Positions 38,871-47,521 of a DNA stretch of 64,000 nucleotides are shown here, piece after piece. The position numbers and the translations under genes were made by a program. Location of the stretch: contig NZ_QWVS01000011.1 of NCBI RefSeq assembly GCF_003570725.1, positions 91,062 through 155,061 on the forward strand, written 5' to 3'. Origin of the DNA: Peribacillus asahii. Its GTDB lineage: Bacteria; Bacillota; Bacilli; Bacillales; DSM-1321. How positions within the stretch are numbered: position 1 is the first letter of the stretch; each line of letters opens with the position of its first letter. The notes below the pieces were generated by a model that was not told where the DNA came from, ran no database searches, and worked only from the letters and a program-made list of their open reading frames with translations.

Positions 38871-39953
38871 ATGAAAAGAAAGCTGCACAAATGGCGCTTG
38901 CTACCTTTGTTAGGCATTTTGACGTTTGTCCTCTCAGGCTGTGGAATGGCTTCTTTATCCGCATTACGTCCGGCAGGTGAAGTTGCCCAAACTCAGTATA
39001 ATTTAATGATGCTGAGTACCATCATTATGGTTTTGGTTGTTATTGTAGTTACTATTCTCTTTCTTATTGTCATCTTTCGTTTTCGTCGTAAAAAAGGCGA
39101 TGACACCATACCGAAGCAAGTAGAAGGAAGTCACAAACTTGAAGTAATTTGGACGGTTATCCCAATTGTCCTTCTGATAATTCTGACTATTCCGACTGTT
39201 AAGGTGACATTTGACTTAGCAGATACAAAGGCAATGGATCAGAAAGATAAGGAAGGAAAAACGAAGGATGCTCTTGTTGTAAATGTTCGAGCAAATCTTT
39301 ATTGGTGGGAGTTTGAATATCCTGATTTAGGGGTTATTACGAGTCAAGACTTAGTCGTTCCTACTAATGAAAAGGTGTACTTTAATTTGGTTGCATCTGA
39401 TGTAAAACATTCATTCTGGGTTCCGGCTGCTGGCGGTAAGATGGATACAAATACGGATAATCCTAATCAGTTTTATTTAGAGTTTGATAGTCAAAAAGCA
39501 AATGAAGCTGAAGACCTTTTCTACGGGAAGTGTGCAGAGCTGTGTGGACCTTCACATGCATTGATGGATTTTAAAGTTGTAGCTAAATCAAAGGATGAAT
39601 TTAATACATGGGCGAAGGAGATGAAAGCTGCTTCTGAACCAGTAGTGGAAGGAAGTCTGGCAAAACAAGGGGAAGAGATTTTTAATCAAAGCTGTATCGG
39701 CTGTCATGCTGTTACTCCAAATGATAGTAGACCTGAAACTGCCCGTCAGGCTCCTAATCTAGCTACTTTTGGCGAACGTGAAAGAATAGCAGGAGTACTT
39801 GACCATACGGAAGAAAACTTAAAAAAATGGTTGGAAGACCCTGAAGTGTATAAGCCGGGTAACACGATGACAGGTACGTATGGAGAGCTTTCAGATGGAC
39901 AAATCAATGCTCTTACAGCTTATTTAATGCAATTGAAAGTGGAAGAAAAATAG
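38871..39953 (+). CDS. ctaC: Cytochrome caa3 oxidase subunit II with cytochrome c domain
   Basis: A 360-residue lipoprotein-type subunit II. The signal ends in a lipobox (FVLSGC). Two membrane helices follow, then the Cu(A) cupredoxin domain with CAELCGPSHALM. A C-terminal cytochrome c domain carries the heme motif CIGCH and a distal Met (GNTMTG). This fusion defines the caa3 type that takes electrons from cytochrome c. The ATG at 38871 is preferred to the adjacent TTG at 38868. Confidence 0.95.
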   Translation: MKRKLHKWRLLPLLGILTFVLSGCGMASLSALRPAGEVAQTQYNLMMLSTIIMVLVVIVVTILFLIVIFRFRRKKGDDTIPKQVEGSHKLEVIWTVIPIVLLIILTIPTVKVTFDLADTKAMDQKDKEGKTKDALVVNVRANLYWWEFEYPDLGVITSQDLVVPTNEKVYFNLVASDVKHSFWVPAAGGKMDTNTDNPNQFYLEFDSQKANEAEDLFYGKCAELCGPSHALMDFKVVAKSKDEFNTWAKEMKAASEPVVEGSLAKQGEEIFNQSCIGCHAVTPNDSRPETARQAPNLATFGERERIAGVLDHTEENLKKWLEDPEVYKPGNTMTGTYGELSDGQINALTAYLMQLKVEEK

Positions 39954-39978
39954 GACACAGTAATGAGGGGGTTAAATC

Positions 39979-41853
39979 GTGAGTACGTACGCTAAAAAAC
40001 AAGGATTTGGCGCAACGCTATGGGATTACCTGACAACGGTAGATCATAAGAAAATCGCTATATTATACCTTATTGCCGGCGGAGTGTTTTTCGTCCTAGG
40101 CGGCTTAGAAGCGATGTTTATTCGAATTCAGCTGGCCATTCCAAATAACGATTTTGTCAGTGCAGGGTTTTATAATGAAATTTTAACAATGCATGGGACG
40201 ACGATGATTTTCTTAGCAGCGATGCCATTGGTTTTTGCCATGATGAATGCTGTTGTACCATTGCAGATCGGGGCACGTGATGTTGCTTTCCCATTTTTAA
40301 ACTCATTAGGATTCTGGTTGTTTTTCTTTGGGGGACTCTTTTTAAATCTTTCTTGGTTTATGGGAGGAGCTCCTGATGCTGGATGGACATCGTATGCTTC
40401 CTTATCTCTTCACTCTCCAGGACATGGGGTCGACTTCTATATATTAGGTCTTCAAATATCAGGGCTAGGAACATTAATAGCAGGTATTAACTTTCTCGCA
40501 ACGATTATCAATATGCGTACACCAGGTATGACGTATATGAGGATGCCGCTGTTCACCTGGTCAACCTTTGTTGTTTCTGCGCTAATTTTATTTGCTTTCC
40601 CGCCGCTTACAGTTGGCTTAGTTTTATTAATGTTTGACCGTATGTTCGGTTCTAACTTTTTTGATGTAGCAGCCGGAGGGAATACGATTATTTGGGAGCA
40701 TTTATTCTGGATTTTCGGTCACCCGGAAGTATATATATTAATATTACCGGCTTTTGGTATTTTCTCGGAGATTTTGGCCACGTTTTCAAGAAAACGATTA
40801 TTTGGGTACTCTTCAATGGTATTCGCGACGGTGTTAATTGGTTTCTTAGGATTCATGGTTTGGGCGCATCATATGTTTACAGTCGGTTTAGGTCCGATTG
40901 CAAATGCGATTTTTGCCGTTGCAACAATGGCAATTGCTGTACCAACTGGAATTAAAATTTTCAACTGGCTCTTGACGATGTGGGGAGGCAGTGTCAAATT
41001 TACTGTTCCAATGCTATATGCAGTTGCTTTTATTCCTTCGTTTACAATGGGAGGGGTAACGGGAATTATGAATGCTGTAGCACCGGCAGATTATATTTTT
41101 CATGATACGTATTTTGTTGTTGCTCACTTTCATTATGTTATTGTAGGCGGTGTCGTATTCGGGCTTTTAGCTGGGGTTACGTTTTATTGGCCAAAAATGT
41201 TTGGTACCATGCTTAATGAAACTTTAGGAAAAATATCATTTTGGACGTTTTTAATTGGTTTCCATTTAACCTTCTTTATTCAACACTTCTTAGGTCTTAT
41301 GGGAATGCCGCGTCGTATTTTTACATTCCTAGACAATCAAGGGTTAAATACAGGAAATATGATTAGTACAGTCGGTGCCTTCTTTATGGCATTTGCAGTC
41401 ATTGTACTTGTCATTAATATTATTATCACATCTGTGAAAAACGTAAAAGTTGGGAATGACCCATGGGGAGACGGACGGACGCTTGAATGGGCTATTTCTT
41501 CTCCGCCGCCATATTATAACTTCAAGCAGCTACCGCTTGTTCGCGGTTTAGATGCTTATTGGGTGGAAAAAATGGATGGGAAAACGGAGATGACTCCAGC
41601 GGAACCTCTAGGTGATATTCATATGCCTAATTCATCAATTTTGCCGTTAACCACTTCTTTAGGTTTGTTTGTTGCAGCGTTTGGTGCTCTTTACAATATG
41701 GATGACGATAAAACGTGGACAGTACCTGTCATCATTATCGGTCTATTGATTACATTAGGATCGATGCTCATTCGTTCGATTAAAGACGATCATGGATATC
41801 ATATTCATAAAGAAGAGTTAACAGATGATCACGATAAGGGGGTTAAGGCATAA
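39979..41853 (+). CDS. ctaD: Cytochrome caa3 oxidase subunit I
   Basis: A 624-residue heme-copper oxidase core with about 14 membrane helices. The Cu(B)/Tyr segment is HPEVYILILPAFG, and the heme a/a3 ligands lie in the HFHYV region of VVAHFHYVIVGG. The N-terminal low-spin heme His lies in TMHGTTM. GAGGGGG precedes the GTG start. Its stop codon overlaps the ctaE start (TAATG). Confidence 0.96.
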   Translation: MSTYAKKQGFGATLWDYLTTVDHKKIAILYLIAGGVFFVLGGLEAMFIRIQLAIPNNDFVSAGFYNEILTMHGTTMIFLAAMPLVFAMMNAVVPLQIGARDVAFPFLNSLGFWLFFFGGLFLNLSWFMGGAPDAGWTSYASLSLHSPGHGVDFYILGLQISGLGTLIAGINFLATIINMRTPGMTYMRMPLFTWSTFVVSALILFAFPPLTVGLVLLMFDRMFGSNFFDVAAGGNTIIWEHLFWIFGHPEVYILILPAFGIFSEILATFSRKRLFGYSSMVFATVLIGFLGFMVWAHHMFTVGLGPIANAIFAVATMAIAVPTGIKIFNWLLTMWGGSVKFTVPMLYAVAFIPSFTMGGVTGIMNAVAPADYIFHDTYFVVAHFHYVIVGGVVFGLLAGVTFYWPKMFGTMLNETLGKISFWTFLIGFHLTFFIQHFLGLMGMPRRIFTFLDNQGLNTGNMISTVGAFFMAFAVIVLVINIIITSVKNVKVGNDPWGDGRTLEWAISSPPPYYNFKQLPLVRGLDAYWVEKMDGKTEMTPAEPLGDIHMPNSSILPLTTSLGLFVAAFGALYNMDDDKTWTVPVIIIGLLITLGSMLIRSIKDDHGYHIHKEELTDDHDKGVKA

Positions 41854-42482
41854 TGCAGATGGATCAAAAGTTCACTGATACAACATGGCCGGCAGCTCCT
41901 GAAAAAGCAACGTTAGAAGGGAAAAATAAATATTTAGGCTTCTGGCTTTTCCTTGGTGGAGAAACGGTACTTTTTGCTTCGTTATTCGCCACTTATCTGG
42001 CGCTAAAGGATAAAGTACCTAATGCAGATGCTGCTCTGGCAAAAGATATTTTTGACTTGCCGCTTACATTTGTAGCTACGATGCTCTTGTTAACGAGCTC
42101 GTTAACAAGTGTGTATGCGATGTATCATATGAAAAATCACGACTTCAAACGTATGCAAGCGTGGTTAGTAGTGACCGTTCTCTTAGGCGCCGGTTTTCTC
42201 GGTTTAGAAATTTATGAGTTTAACCATTACGTGCATGAATTCCATCATACCTTTACAAGCAGTGCATTTGGTTCAGCTTTTTATACGCTTGTTGGTTTCC
42301 ATGGAGCACACGTTGCCTTTGGATTGTTATGGATTACCTCCTTAATGCTTCGCAACGCAGGACGTGGGCTAAATTTGTATAATGCACCTAAGTTTTATGT
42401 AGCAAGTCTTTACTGGCATTTCATTGATGTGGTGTGGGTATTTATCTTTACAGTCGTATATTTAATGGGAATGGTGGGATAG
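41853..42482 (+). CDS. ctaE: Cytochrome caa3 oxidase subunit III
   Basis: A 209-residue membrane subunit with five helices. Family segments such as KNKYLGFWLFLGGETVLFAS and FHGAHVAFGLLW are clear. It stabilises the proton-pumping core. Start overlaps the ctaD stop by one base; an alternative ATG is at 41859. Four bases separate its stop from ctaF. Confidence 0.94.
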   Translation: MQMDQKFTDTTWPAAPEKATLEGKNKYLGFWLFLGGETVLFASLFATYLALKDKVPNADAALAKDIFDLPLTFVATMLLLTSSLTSVYAMYHMKNHDFKRMQAWLVVTVLLGAGFLGLEIYEFNHYVHEFHHTFTSSAFGSAFYTLVGFHGAHVAFGLLWITSLMLRNAGRGLNLYNAPKFYVASLYWHFIDVVWVFIFTVVYLMGMVG

Positions 42483-42486
42483 AAGA

Positions 42487-42819
42487 ATGGTAAATGAACG
42501 ATTAAATTCAGCTAACCCAAGTTTTGATTTAAAATATCGTCGTAAGAAAAATGCAGAAGAAATGAAGCACCAAGTAATCACTTTTGCAATGATGATTTTC
42601 TTTACGTTAATTGCTTTTGCTGCTGTAGGATTTGATTTTAGTAAATGGTTTATCAAACCTGTTATTCTCTTACTTGCGGTTGTTCAAGTTATTTTTCAAC
42701 TGTATTATTTTATGCATATGAAACATAAAGGACATAATACGATTGCGTTATTTCTATTCTCAGGTTTAGCAGTCGGCTTGCTTACTGTTTTAACTTTTTT
42801 AACCATTGTCTGGTGGTAA
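42487..42819 (+). CDS. ctaF: Cytochrome caa3 oxidase subunit IV
   Basis: A 110-residue protein with three membrane helices of the Cyt c oxidase subunit IV (caa3/qox) family, ending with YYFMHMKHKGH and a final helix. Last structural gene of the oxidase; a terminator follows. A short charged N-terminus (NPSFDLKYRRKKNAEEMKHQ) is typical. Confidence 0.92.
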   Translation: MVNERLNSANPSFDLKYRRKKNAEEMKHQVITFAMMIFFTLIAFAAVGFDFSKWFIKPVILLLAVVQVIFQLYYFMHMKHKGHNTIALFLFSGLAVGLLTVLTFLTIVWW

Positions 42820-42829
42820 AATGATGTAG

Positions 42830-42862
42830 GAAATCGGCTACTTGTTAGCCGATTTTCTATTT
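42830..42862 (+). terminator. Terminator of ctaCDEF
   Basis: AAATCGGCTA / TAGCCGATTT stem with a short loop; TCTATTTATT follows. Confidence 0.75.
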
Positions 42863-42868
42863 ATTGTA

Positions 42869-42915
42869 CACGTAACGGACAGGCCCCCGCTAATCAAGTT
42901 TCACTTGTTAAATAA
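42869..42915 (+). repeat. Probable short relic of the dispersed repeat, copy F
   Basis: CACGTAACGGACAG followed by GCCCCCGCT and CAAGTTTCACTTGTTAAA resembles copy E in order and content (CACTTAACGGGCAG, CCCCACT, GAAGTTTCACTTTATTTAA). It lies just after the ctaF terminator. A degenerate copy, less certain than the others. Confidence 0.45.
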
Positions 42916-42990
42916 GGGTGTAGATTTTGGTGTATGTTAGTTTAGCAAAAGCTGTCTAAATGAGTTTTTAATAGGTGTAAATGGTTGTTT

Positions 42991-43019
42991 TTGAATTATT
43001 TACCATTTTTAGCTATAAT
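42991..43019 (+). promoter_or_regulatory. Promoter of ctaG
   Basis: TTGAAT (42991-42996), 17 bases, TATAAT (43014-43019). It lies 35 bases before the ATG. Confidence 0.65.
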
Positions 43020-43053
43020 ACAAGTAAAGAAAACCTACTCTTGGGGTGAGTGT

Positions 43054-43947
43054 ATGTCTATTGATATTTTTGGTTTTCGTGCTTTATGGAGTCCATATTA
43101 TTTGATGGTACTTATTTGTATAACCATTGGCTATTTTTTATTTGCAACGAAATATCGTCATCGTGTTGTAGAGAATACTAGACTCACAAATAGACAAGTG
43201 GTGTACTTTTTACTCGCGATGCTTTTATTGTATGTTGTGAAAGGATCACCTGTTGATTTGATGAGTCATATTATGTTTAGCGCTCATATGACCCAAATGG
43301 CTATACTTTATTTAGTCATTCCACCGCTATTTATTATTGCTATACCAAATTGGATTTGGCGGATGTGGATTGATAGGAAAGTAAGCAAAGTGATTTTTTC
43401 TTTTTTCACTAAGCCATTAATCGCTTTGCTAGTATTCAACAGTTTCTTTTCGTTATATCATCTGCCGCTTATATTTGATGTAGTTAAAACAAATATATGG
43501 TTACATGCAGTATATACTATGATTTTATTTATAACAGCTGTAATGATGTGGTTCCCGCTTGTAAATAAGCTTCCTGAGAGACAAAACTTATCTGGGGTAA
43601 AGAAGATTGCTTATATTTTCGGCAGCGGAATTTTAATGACTCCAGCTTGTGCGTTAATTATTTTTGCTAACGCCCCGATGTATAGCACATTTTCTAATCC
43701 TGAGTTATGGGCTAATGCAATGAGACTTTGTGTTCCATCTTCTATGTTAGCCGGGTTAAATTTAAGCGGTCCTGAAATGTTTAGCGGCTTACCAGCACTT
43801 CAGGATCAACAGCTTGGCGGGATTCTGATGAAGATTATTCAAGAAATTGTATTAGGTTATGTACTTGGTGTCATTTTCTTTGCTTGGGCTAAAAAAGAGA
43901 ACGGTGGGATAACTAAAATCGATCCACTTCCGTCCGATTATCGATAA
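43054..43947 (+). CDS. ctaG: Cytochrome c oxidase assembly factor CtaG
   Basis: A 297-residue membrane protein with about seven helices of the Caa3_CtaG family, needed for caa3 oxidase formation in B. subtilis, probably through copper insertion. The start DIFGFRALWSPYYLMVL is typical. The ATG at 43054 has GGGGTGAG before it; a frame extending to 42985 would overlap the promoter. It has its own promoter and terminator. Confidence 0.93.
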   Translation: MSIDIFGFRALWSPYYLMVLICITIGYFLFATKYRHRVVENTRLTNRQVVYFLLAMLLLYVVKGSPVDLMSHIMFSAHMTQMAILYLVIPPLFIIAIPNWIWRMWIDRKVSKVIFSFFTKPLIALLVFNSFFSLYHLPLIFDVVKTNIWLHAVYTMILFITAVMMWFPLVNKLPERQNLSGVKKIAYIFGSGILMTPACALIIFANAPMYSTFSNPELWANAMRLCVPSSMLAGLNLSGPEMFSGLPALQDQQLGGILMKIIQEIVLGYVLGVIFFAWAKKENGGITKIDPLPSDYR

Positions 43948-43951
43948 AGTG

Positions 43952-43986
43952 AAACTTGTCCATAATTTTTTGGACAAGTTTTTTTA
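43952..43986 (+). terminator. Terminator of ctaG
   Basis: AAACTTGTCCA / TGGACAAGTTT perfect 11-bp stem with T7 in the right arm and tail. Confidence 0.9.
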
Positions 43987-44067
43987 AAAAAAAGCAAATG
44001 ATAGGTTGTAATTAGAGGAAGAATAGAAGAGGAAAGTGAGCATTTTGTTAATAATGAAGGGATTATA

Positions 44068-44096
44068 TTGTGTTTTACTAGGGCCTTTTATACAAT
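44068..44096 (+). promoter_or_regulatory. Promoter of the DUF420 gene
   Basis: TTGTGT (44068-44073), 17 bases, TACAAT (44091-44096), about 40 bases before the gene. Confidence 0.55.
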
Positions 44097-44134
44097 GAAC
44101 GTACAATACATATAGAGAGGAAGTTATAGTTTTT

Positions 44135-44596
44135 ATGTCTTTACCAATTCTTCCAACAATCAGTACCAGCTTTATTGTGCTAAGTGCTATTACTGTAGCT
44201 ATTGGTTGGTATCAAATTAAACAGCGTAAGATCGAAACGCATCAAAAGACAATGATGTGGGCCGCTATATTTGCTGTAATATTTTTTACTATTTATCTTT
44301 CTCGTACCGTCTTTATCGGAAACACCTCTTTTGGCGGTCCAGATGATATTAAGATTTACTATACCATCTTTTTAATCTTTCATATTATTTTAGCAACAAC
44401 AGGAGCGGTTCTTGGGATTATCATGTTAGTAACAGGATACAAGAAAAACTATCGTATTCATAAAAAAATTGGTCCAACGACTAGCGTGATTTGGTTCTTT
44501 ACAGCCATTACGGGTGTAGTTGTTTATTTCTTGCTATATGTCATCTATCATGGTGGACAAACAACGTCATTAATTAAAGCGATTTTAGGATCGTAA
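44135..44596 (+). CDS. DUF420 membrane protein, CtaM/YozB-like
   Basis: A 153-residue protein with four membrane helices and conserved His residues (THQK, FHIIL, IHKKIG, YHGG), the DUF420 pattern. The S. aureus relative CtaM is required for the heme A-containing oxidase. The location next to ctaG fits such an assembly role, though that is inference. GAGAGGAAG precedes the ATG. Confidence 0.85.
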   Translation: MSLPILPTISTSFIVLSAITVAIGWYQIKQRKIETHQKTMMWAAIFAVIFFTIYLSRTVFIGNTSFGGPDDIKIYYTIFLIFHIILATTGAVLGIIMLVTGYKKNYRIHKKIGPTTSVIWFFTAITGVVVYFLLYVIYHGGQTTSLIKAILGS

Positions 44597-44598
44597 AA

Positions 44599-44643
44599 TA
44601 TAGAAAAGGCTTGATTCTCTCCAAGAATCAGGCCTTTTCTATA
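44599..44643 (+). terminator. Terminator of the DUF420 gene
   Basis: A long stem, ATAGAAAAGGC-TGATTCT with AGAATCA-GCCTTTTCTAT, with one mismatch and a T4 run. Confidence 0.85.
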
Positions 44644-44662
44644 TTAAAAGTAATGTTATAGG

Positions 44663-44770
44663 ATGATGCCACATTTTATGAAAGAGCTTATTTATTATAT
44701 AGAGATAGAATGGTTACGGCTAAAGATGATTGGTGAAGGGGTGGATGAAGTCAAACGAAGAGTAGAATAG
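44663..44770 (+). CDS. Possible 35-residue peptide
   Basis: A short frame starting ATG ATG and ending at 44770, charged and helical (KELIYYIEIEWLRLKMIGEG). The ribosome site is weak (TAGGATG). It sits between the DUF420 terminator and the yugN-like terminator. I do not recognise it and the evidence is thin. Confidence 0.25.
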   Translation: MMPHFMKELIYYIEIEWLRLKMIGEGVDEVKRRVE

Positions 44771-44771
44771 A

Positions 44772-44799
44772 AACAACGCATGTTTTAACATGCGTTGTG
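44772..44799 (-). terminator. Terminator of the YugN-family gene
   Basis: ACAACGCATG / CATGCGTTGT perfect stem; TTTCTATT follows on the minus strand. Confidence 0.75.
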
Positions 44800-44806
44800 A
44801 GGTTGA

Positions 44807-45169
44807 TTAAAGACCATTAAATTCTACTAATTCTTTATGAACATCCGCTAAGATTTTTTCGCATTGTTTTACTAATGGAGCAGGAAAGTATTCTCCATCG
44901 CCATATTCCACTCCGTGTGGATAGTAATGTTTCCCTAATAGTGGTACGCGTAATTTAATAATCGCTTTATGACTGCCAACATCACCTTCAATAGCTTCGC
45001 CTAAAATTCTTAAATAATAAACGCCTTCTGTTAATTCGAATTTTCGATCGTAACTAACGCGTTCATAATCCCATTGTTCTGCACGGATTAGACCGTACTG
45101 GGGCATTAAATCATCAAGACGGTTTAAATCAGCTGTTATGTGGTGTAAGCCAGAGTTTTCAAGTCTCAC
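44807..45169 (-). CDS. YugN-like family protein
   Basis: A 120-residue soluble protein of the YugN-like family, a compact alpha/beta fold without known function. Recognised from GVYYLRILGEAIEGDVG and LLGKHYYPHGVEYGDGEYFP. The GTG start follows GGAGGT by 7 bases. It lies convergent to the DUF420 gene and divergent from ylbC. Confidence 0.85.
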   Translation of the reverse strand: MRLENSGLHHITADLNRLDDLMPQYGLIRAEQWDYERVSYDRKFELTEGVYYLRILGEAIEGDVGSHKAIIKLRVPLLGKHYYPHGVEYGDGEYFPAPLVKQCEKILADVHKELVEFNGL

Positions 45170-45372
45170 AAATAATACCTCCTAATCGTTACAATTAAAA
45201 TTCAAGATAAAACCCCTTTGGAAATTCCATAAATATACAACTGTTGCTTATGTTTAATAATAGTATGAATTGATTGAAGTTGCAACGAATGACTGGGAAG
45301 TATTTTGTGAATTCAGAAAGTTCTCTTGCGCGGCTTTCATAGCAGCTACTTATTTATTATAAGAAAACATGA

Positions 45373-45378
45373 TATAAT
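45373..45378 (+). promoter_or_regulatory. -10 box of ylbC
   Basis: A perfect TATAAT 40 bases before the ylbC start, with a poor -35 (TTATTT at 17 bases). Confidence 0.4.
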
Positions 45379-45417
45379 GGGCGTGAGCTATAAAACGAAA
45401 AGAGAGGAAGTGATCCT

Positions 45418-46476
45418 CTGCGTAAACTTGCAAAAATTGTTGTACTAGTTATAATCTTTTTTATTGTTGGTATTTTTCTGAATATTGACGAAGATGATAA
45501 CTCTCATTCGATTTTAAATGGGAATAAAGGGATTAATTCCAATAAAGATATAAATGAGTCTACTACTTTGAGTAAAAAAGAAACGACTAGAGAAGCAGAG
45601 AGTGGATTAGCTGTTACAATAGGTGAGAAAGAAGCAGAGATTAAGAAGAAGTTTGGTCAACCAAATCGAGTGGACGTGTCTGCTTATGGTTATGATTGGT
45701 GGATTTATAATCAAAATGCAGATTCTTATTTTCAGTTGGCGATGGAAAATGGGAGAGTTGTATCAGCTTATGGCATTGGTGATGAAGTGAATATTTCCCC
45801 GTTTAAAGTAGGTCAGCCTATTGATGAAATCTATTCGAGTGTTTACGTGGAACCGTCCGTTGATATCGAAACGGATGGAGGCTCCTATCGCTTTGAATTA
45901 TCGGAGGAAGATATGAATATGAGACCGATTGTTAAGATAGGAGATATTTATGCTCAATTGTATTTGGATAAAATGACAGGAACGCTTTCGAGTGTGCGTT
46001 TTTTAAATAAAGAGACTTTGCTTAAACAAAGACCATATGAATTAACCTATAGCGGTGAACTTATGAAGGTGGACGAATTATCAGAAGCCGAATGGTCACA
46101 AGTCGAAGAAGGAAATGAACGACAAATTTTTGATATTTCGAATATTATGCGTAAACGTTTTAATGTTCCAGCATTACAATGGGATGAACAAACTGCAGAG
46201 GTTGCGTACCTTCATAGTTATGACATGTCAGACAGTGATTATTTTTCTCACGTCTCTAAAACACAAGGCGACTTAGAGGACCGTTTAGAAAAAGGAAAGG
46301 TGACGTATCATTCGGCAGGTGAAAATATCGCAGCGGAGTATGTAGATGCCATTGCTGTTATGGAAGGGTGGCTTAATAGTAAAGGACATCGCGATACGTT
46401 ATTAAATAAGGAGTTCACCCATTTAGGTGTTGGAGTTTATGAGAAATATTACACGCAAAATTTTATTAAACCGTGA
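45418..46476 (+). CDS. ylbC: CAP-domain protein YlbC, apparent CTG start
   Basis: A 352-residue protein: N-terminal membrane anchor (KLAKIVVLVIIFFIVGIFL), a CAP-associated N domain (about 65-195), and a C-terminal CAP/SCP domain with HSYDMSDSDYFSH, SAGENIAAEY and GHRDTLLN. The frame is open back to a stop at 45391, with no ATG, GTG or TTG before the anchor. A CTG at 45418 lies 7 bases after AGAGAGGAAG, so it is the likely start. A TTG at 45568 would delete the membrane anchor. B. subtilis YlbC has a similar length. Role unknown. Confidence 0.8.
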   Translation: MRKLAKIVVLVIIFFIVGIFLNIDEDDNSHSILNGNKGINSNKDINESTTLSKKETTREAESGLAVTIGEKEAEIKKKFGQPNRVDVSAYGYDWWIYNQNADSYFQLAMENGRVVSAYGIGDEVNISPFKVGQPIDEIYSSVYVEPSVDIETDGGSYRFELSEEDMNMRPIVKIGDIYAQLYLDKMTGTLSSVRFLNKETLLKQRPYELTYSGELMKVDELSEAEWSQVEEGNERQIFDISNIMRKRFNVPALQWDEQTAEVAYLHSYDMSDSDYFSHVSKTQGDLEDRLEKGKVTYHSAGENIAAEYVDAIAVMEGWLNSKGHRDTLLNKEFTHLGVGVYEKYYTQNFIKP

Positions 46477-46511
46477 TGAACGAAAGTGAGAGCTAAAGAT
46501 AATCAGCTTAA

Positions 46512-46569
46512 ATAAAGTGAAACTTCCACCAGTGGGGATTTTACTGCCCGTTAAGTGTGGAATAAATAA
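46512..46569 (-). repeat. Dispersed structured repeat, copy E (ends only)
   Basis: 58 bases. On the minus strand it reads ATTTATTCCACACTTAACGG, GGCAGTAA, then CCCCACTGGTGGAAGTTTCACTTTATTT, i.e. the two ends of copies B/C joined with all the middle missing. It lies between the ylbC stop and its terminator. Confidence 0.7.
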
Positions 46570-46576
46570 TGATTTG

Positions 46577-46610
46577 TAAAAACGAGTTCCGAATAGGGGC
46601 TCGTTTTTAT
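46577..46610 (+). terminator. Terminator of ylbC
   Basis: AAAACGAG / CTCGTTTT stem with a 14-base loop and T5, displaced from the gene by repeat copy E. Confidence 0.7.
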
Positions 46611-46612
46611 AT

Positions 46613-46658
46613 GGTCTGCTGCTCGTGTGAAACTATGGTCTCACACGAGCAGCAGACC
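46613..46658. repeat. Perfect 18-bp palindrome with GTGTGAAACTATG core
   Basis: GGTCTGCTGCTCGTGTGA pairs perfectly with its complement at 46641-46658 around the 10-base loop AACTATGGTC. There is no U-tract. The core GTGTGAAACTATG..TCACACG recurs at 60515-60537, so it belongs to a second small repeat family. Confidence 0.65.
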
Positions 46659-46758
46659 AAAATAAACACCGGGGTATTAAAGAATAGAAAAGGGTGCGCA
46701 CCATTTAGAGGGATTTGCATATTGTACAATAGGTAAATGTCTGAGTGAGGTGAGAGTA

Positions 46759-47199
46759 ATGGCCAAAAATAAACGCCAGTCGATTGAACAATTTCGTGAG
46801 TTTGTAAAGGGGCATCCTCATTTACGCAATGAAGTGAGGCGTAAGGAGACGACTTGGCAGGAACTCTTTGAAGAGTGGTATTTATTAGGGGCAGATCATC
46901 CACGCTGGAACGTTGAACAGGAAAAAGTGCAACAAGAAACTGTGCAAGAGCAGCCAAAAGAAGTAGGGCAAAACGAGAAGGAGCTTGTGCAAAATCAAGA
47001 ATTTCTTACTATGTTGCTTGGAGCATTGAAAAGTATGGATATTAATCAAATTCAACAATATATTAGAAGTGCCAACCAAGCAATTGGGACCATTCAAGGG
47101 TTGTTAGAAGTGTTTCAAGGAGATAAATCAACGAAAGAAGAGCCACCGAAGCAAGAAGTAGAGAAACGTAGTAACCCTTTTGTATTTAGAAAAGATTAA
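46759..47199 (+). CDS. ylbD: Putative spore coat protein YlbD
   Basis: A 146-residue hydrophilic protein of the YlbD coat family. Recognised from the start SIEQFREFVKGHPHLRNEVRR and the WQELFEEWYLLG segment; a Gln/Glu-rich centre and basic tail follow. The ATG at 46759 follows GAGGTGAG. First gene of the ylbDE pair; ylbE starts 13 bases after its stop. Confidence 0.85.
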   Translation: MAKNKRQSIEQFREFVKGHPHLRNEVRRKETTWQELFEEWYLLGADHPRWNVEQEKVQQETVQEQPKEVGQNEKELVQNQEFLTMLLGALKSMDINQIQQYIRSANQAIGTIQGLLEVFQGDKSTKEEPPKQEVEKRSNPFVFRKD

Positions 47200-47212
47200 G
47201 GAAGGGATTATA

Positions 47213-47455
47213 TTGCGCCAAAATATTTATGCCTTTATTGAAGAGAATGAGGATGTACGCAATTATTTACGGATTCAGCCGATTTGGTATAAAAAGCTTA
47301 TGCGTAATCCACAGCATTTGGATCAATTAGAAACAGAAGCGAAATATTTTTTTAAAAAATCTATCCCTCATCGAGTATCTAAATTTTCGGAGGGTGTTCA
47401 AGTAGCTTCGATGATGCTTCATATGTTTCAAGCGATGAATAATTCAGGTAGTTAG
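47213..47455 (+). CDS. ylbE: YlbE-like protein
   Basis: An 80-residue protein of the YlbE family with the typical LRIQPIWYKKLMRNP and VASMMLHMFQAM segments. The TTG at 47213, 5 bases after AAGGGA, gives the usual length; a longer frame reaching into ylbD has no support. Function unknown; in B. subtilis it is linked with sporulation genes. Confidence 0.83.
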   Translation: MRQNIYAFIEENEDVRNYLRIQPIWYKKLMRNPQHLDQLETEAKYFFKKSIPHRVSKFSEGVQVASMMLHMFQAMNNSGS

Positions 47456-47521
47456 CGGTGAATTTTCATGAGTAATTTGCTCCTTTTAGCCAACAATAAT
47501 GGTGAAGGGAGGTTTTTTAGT

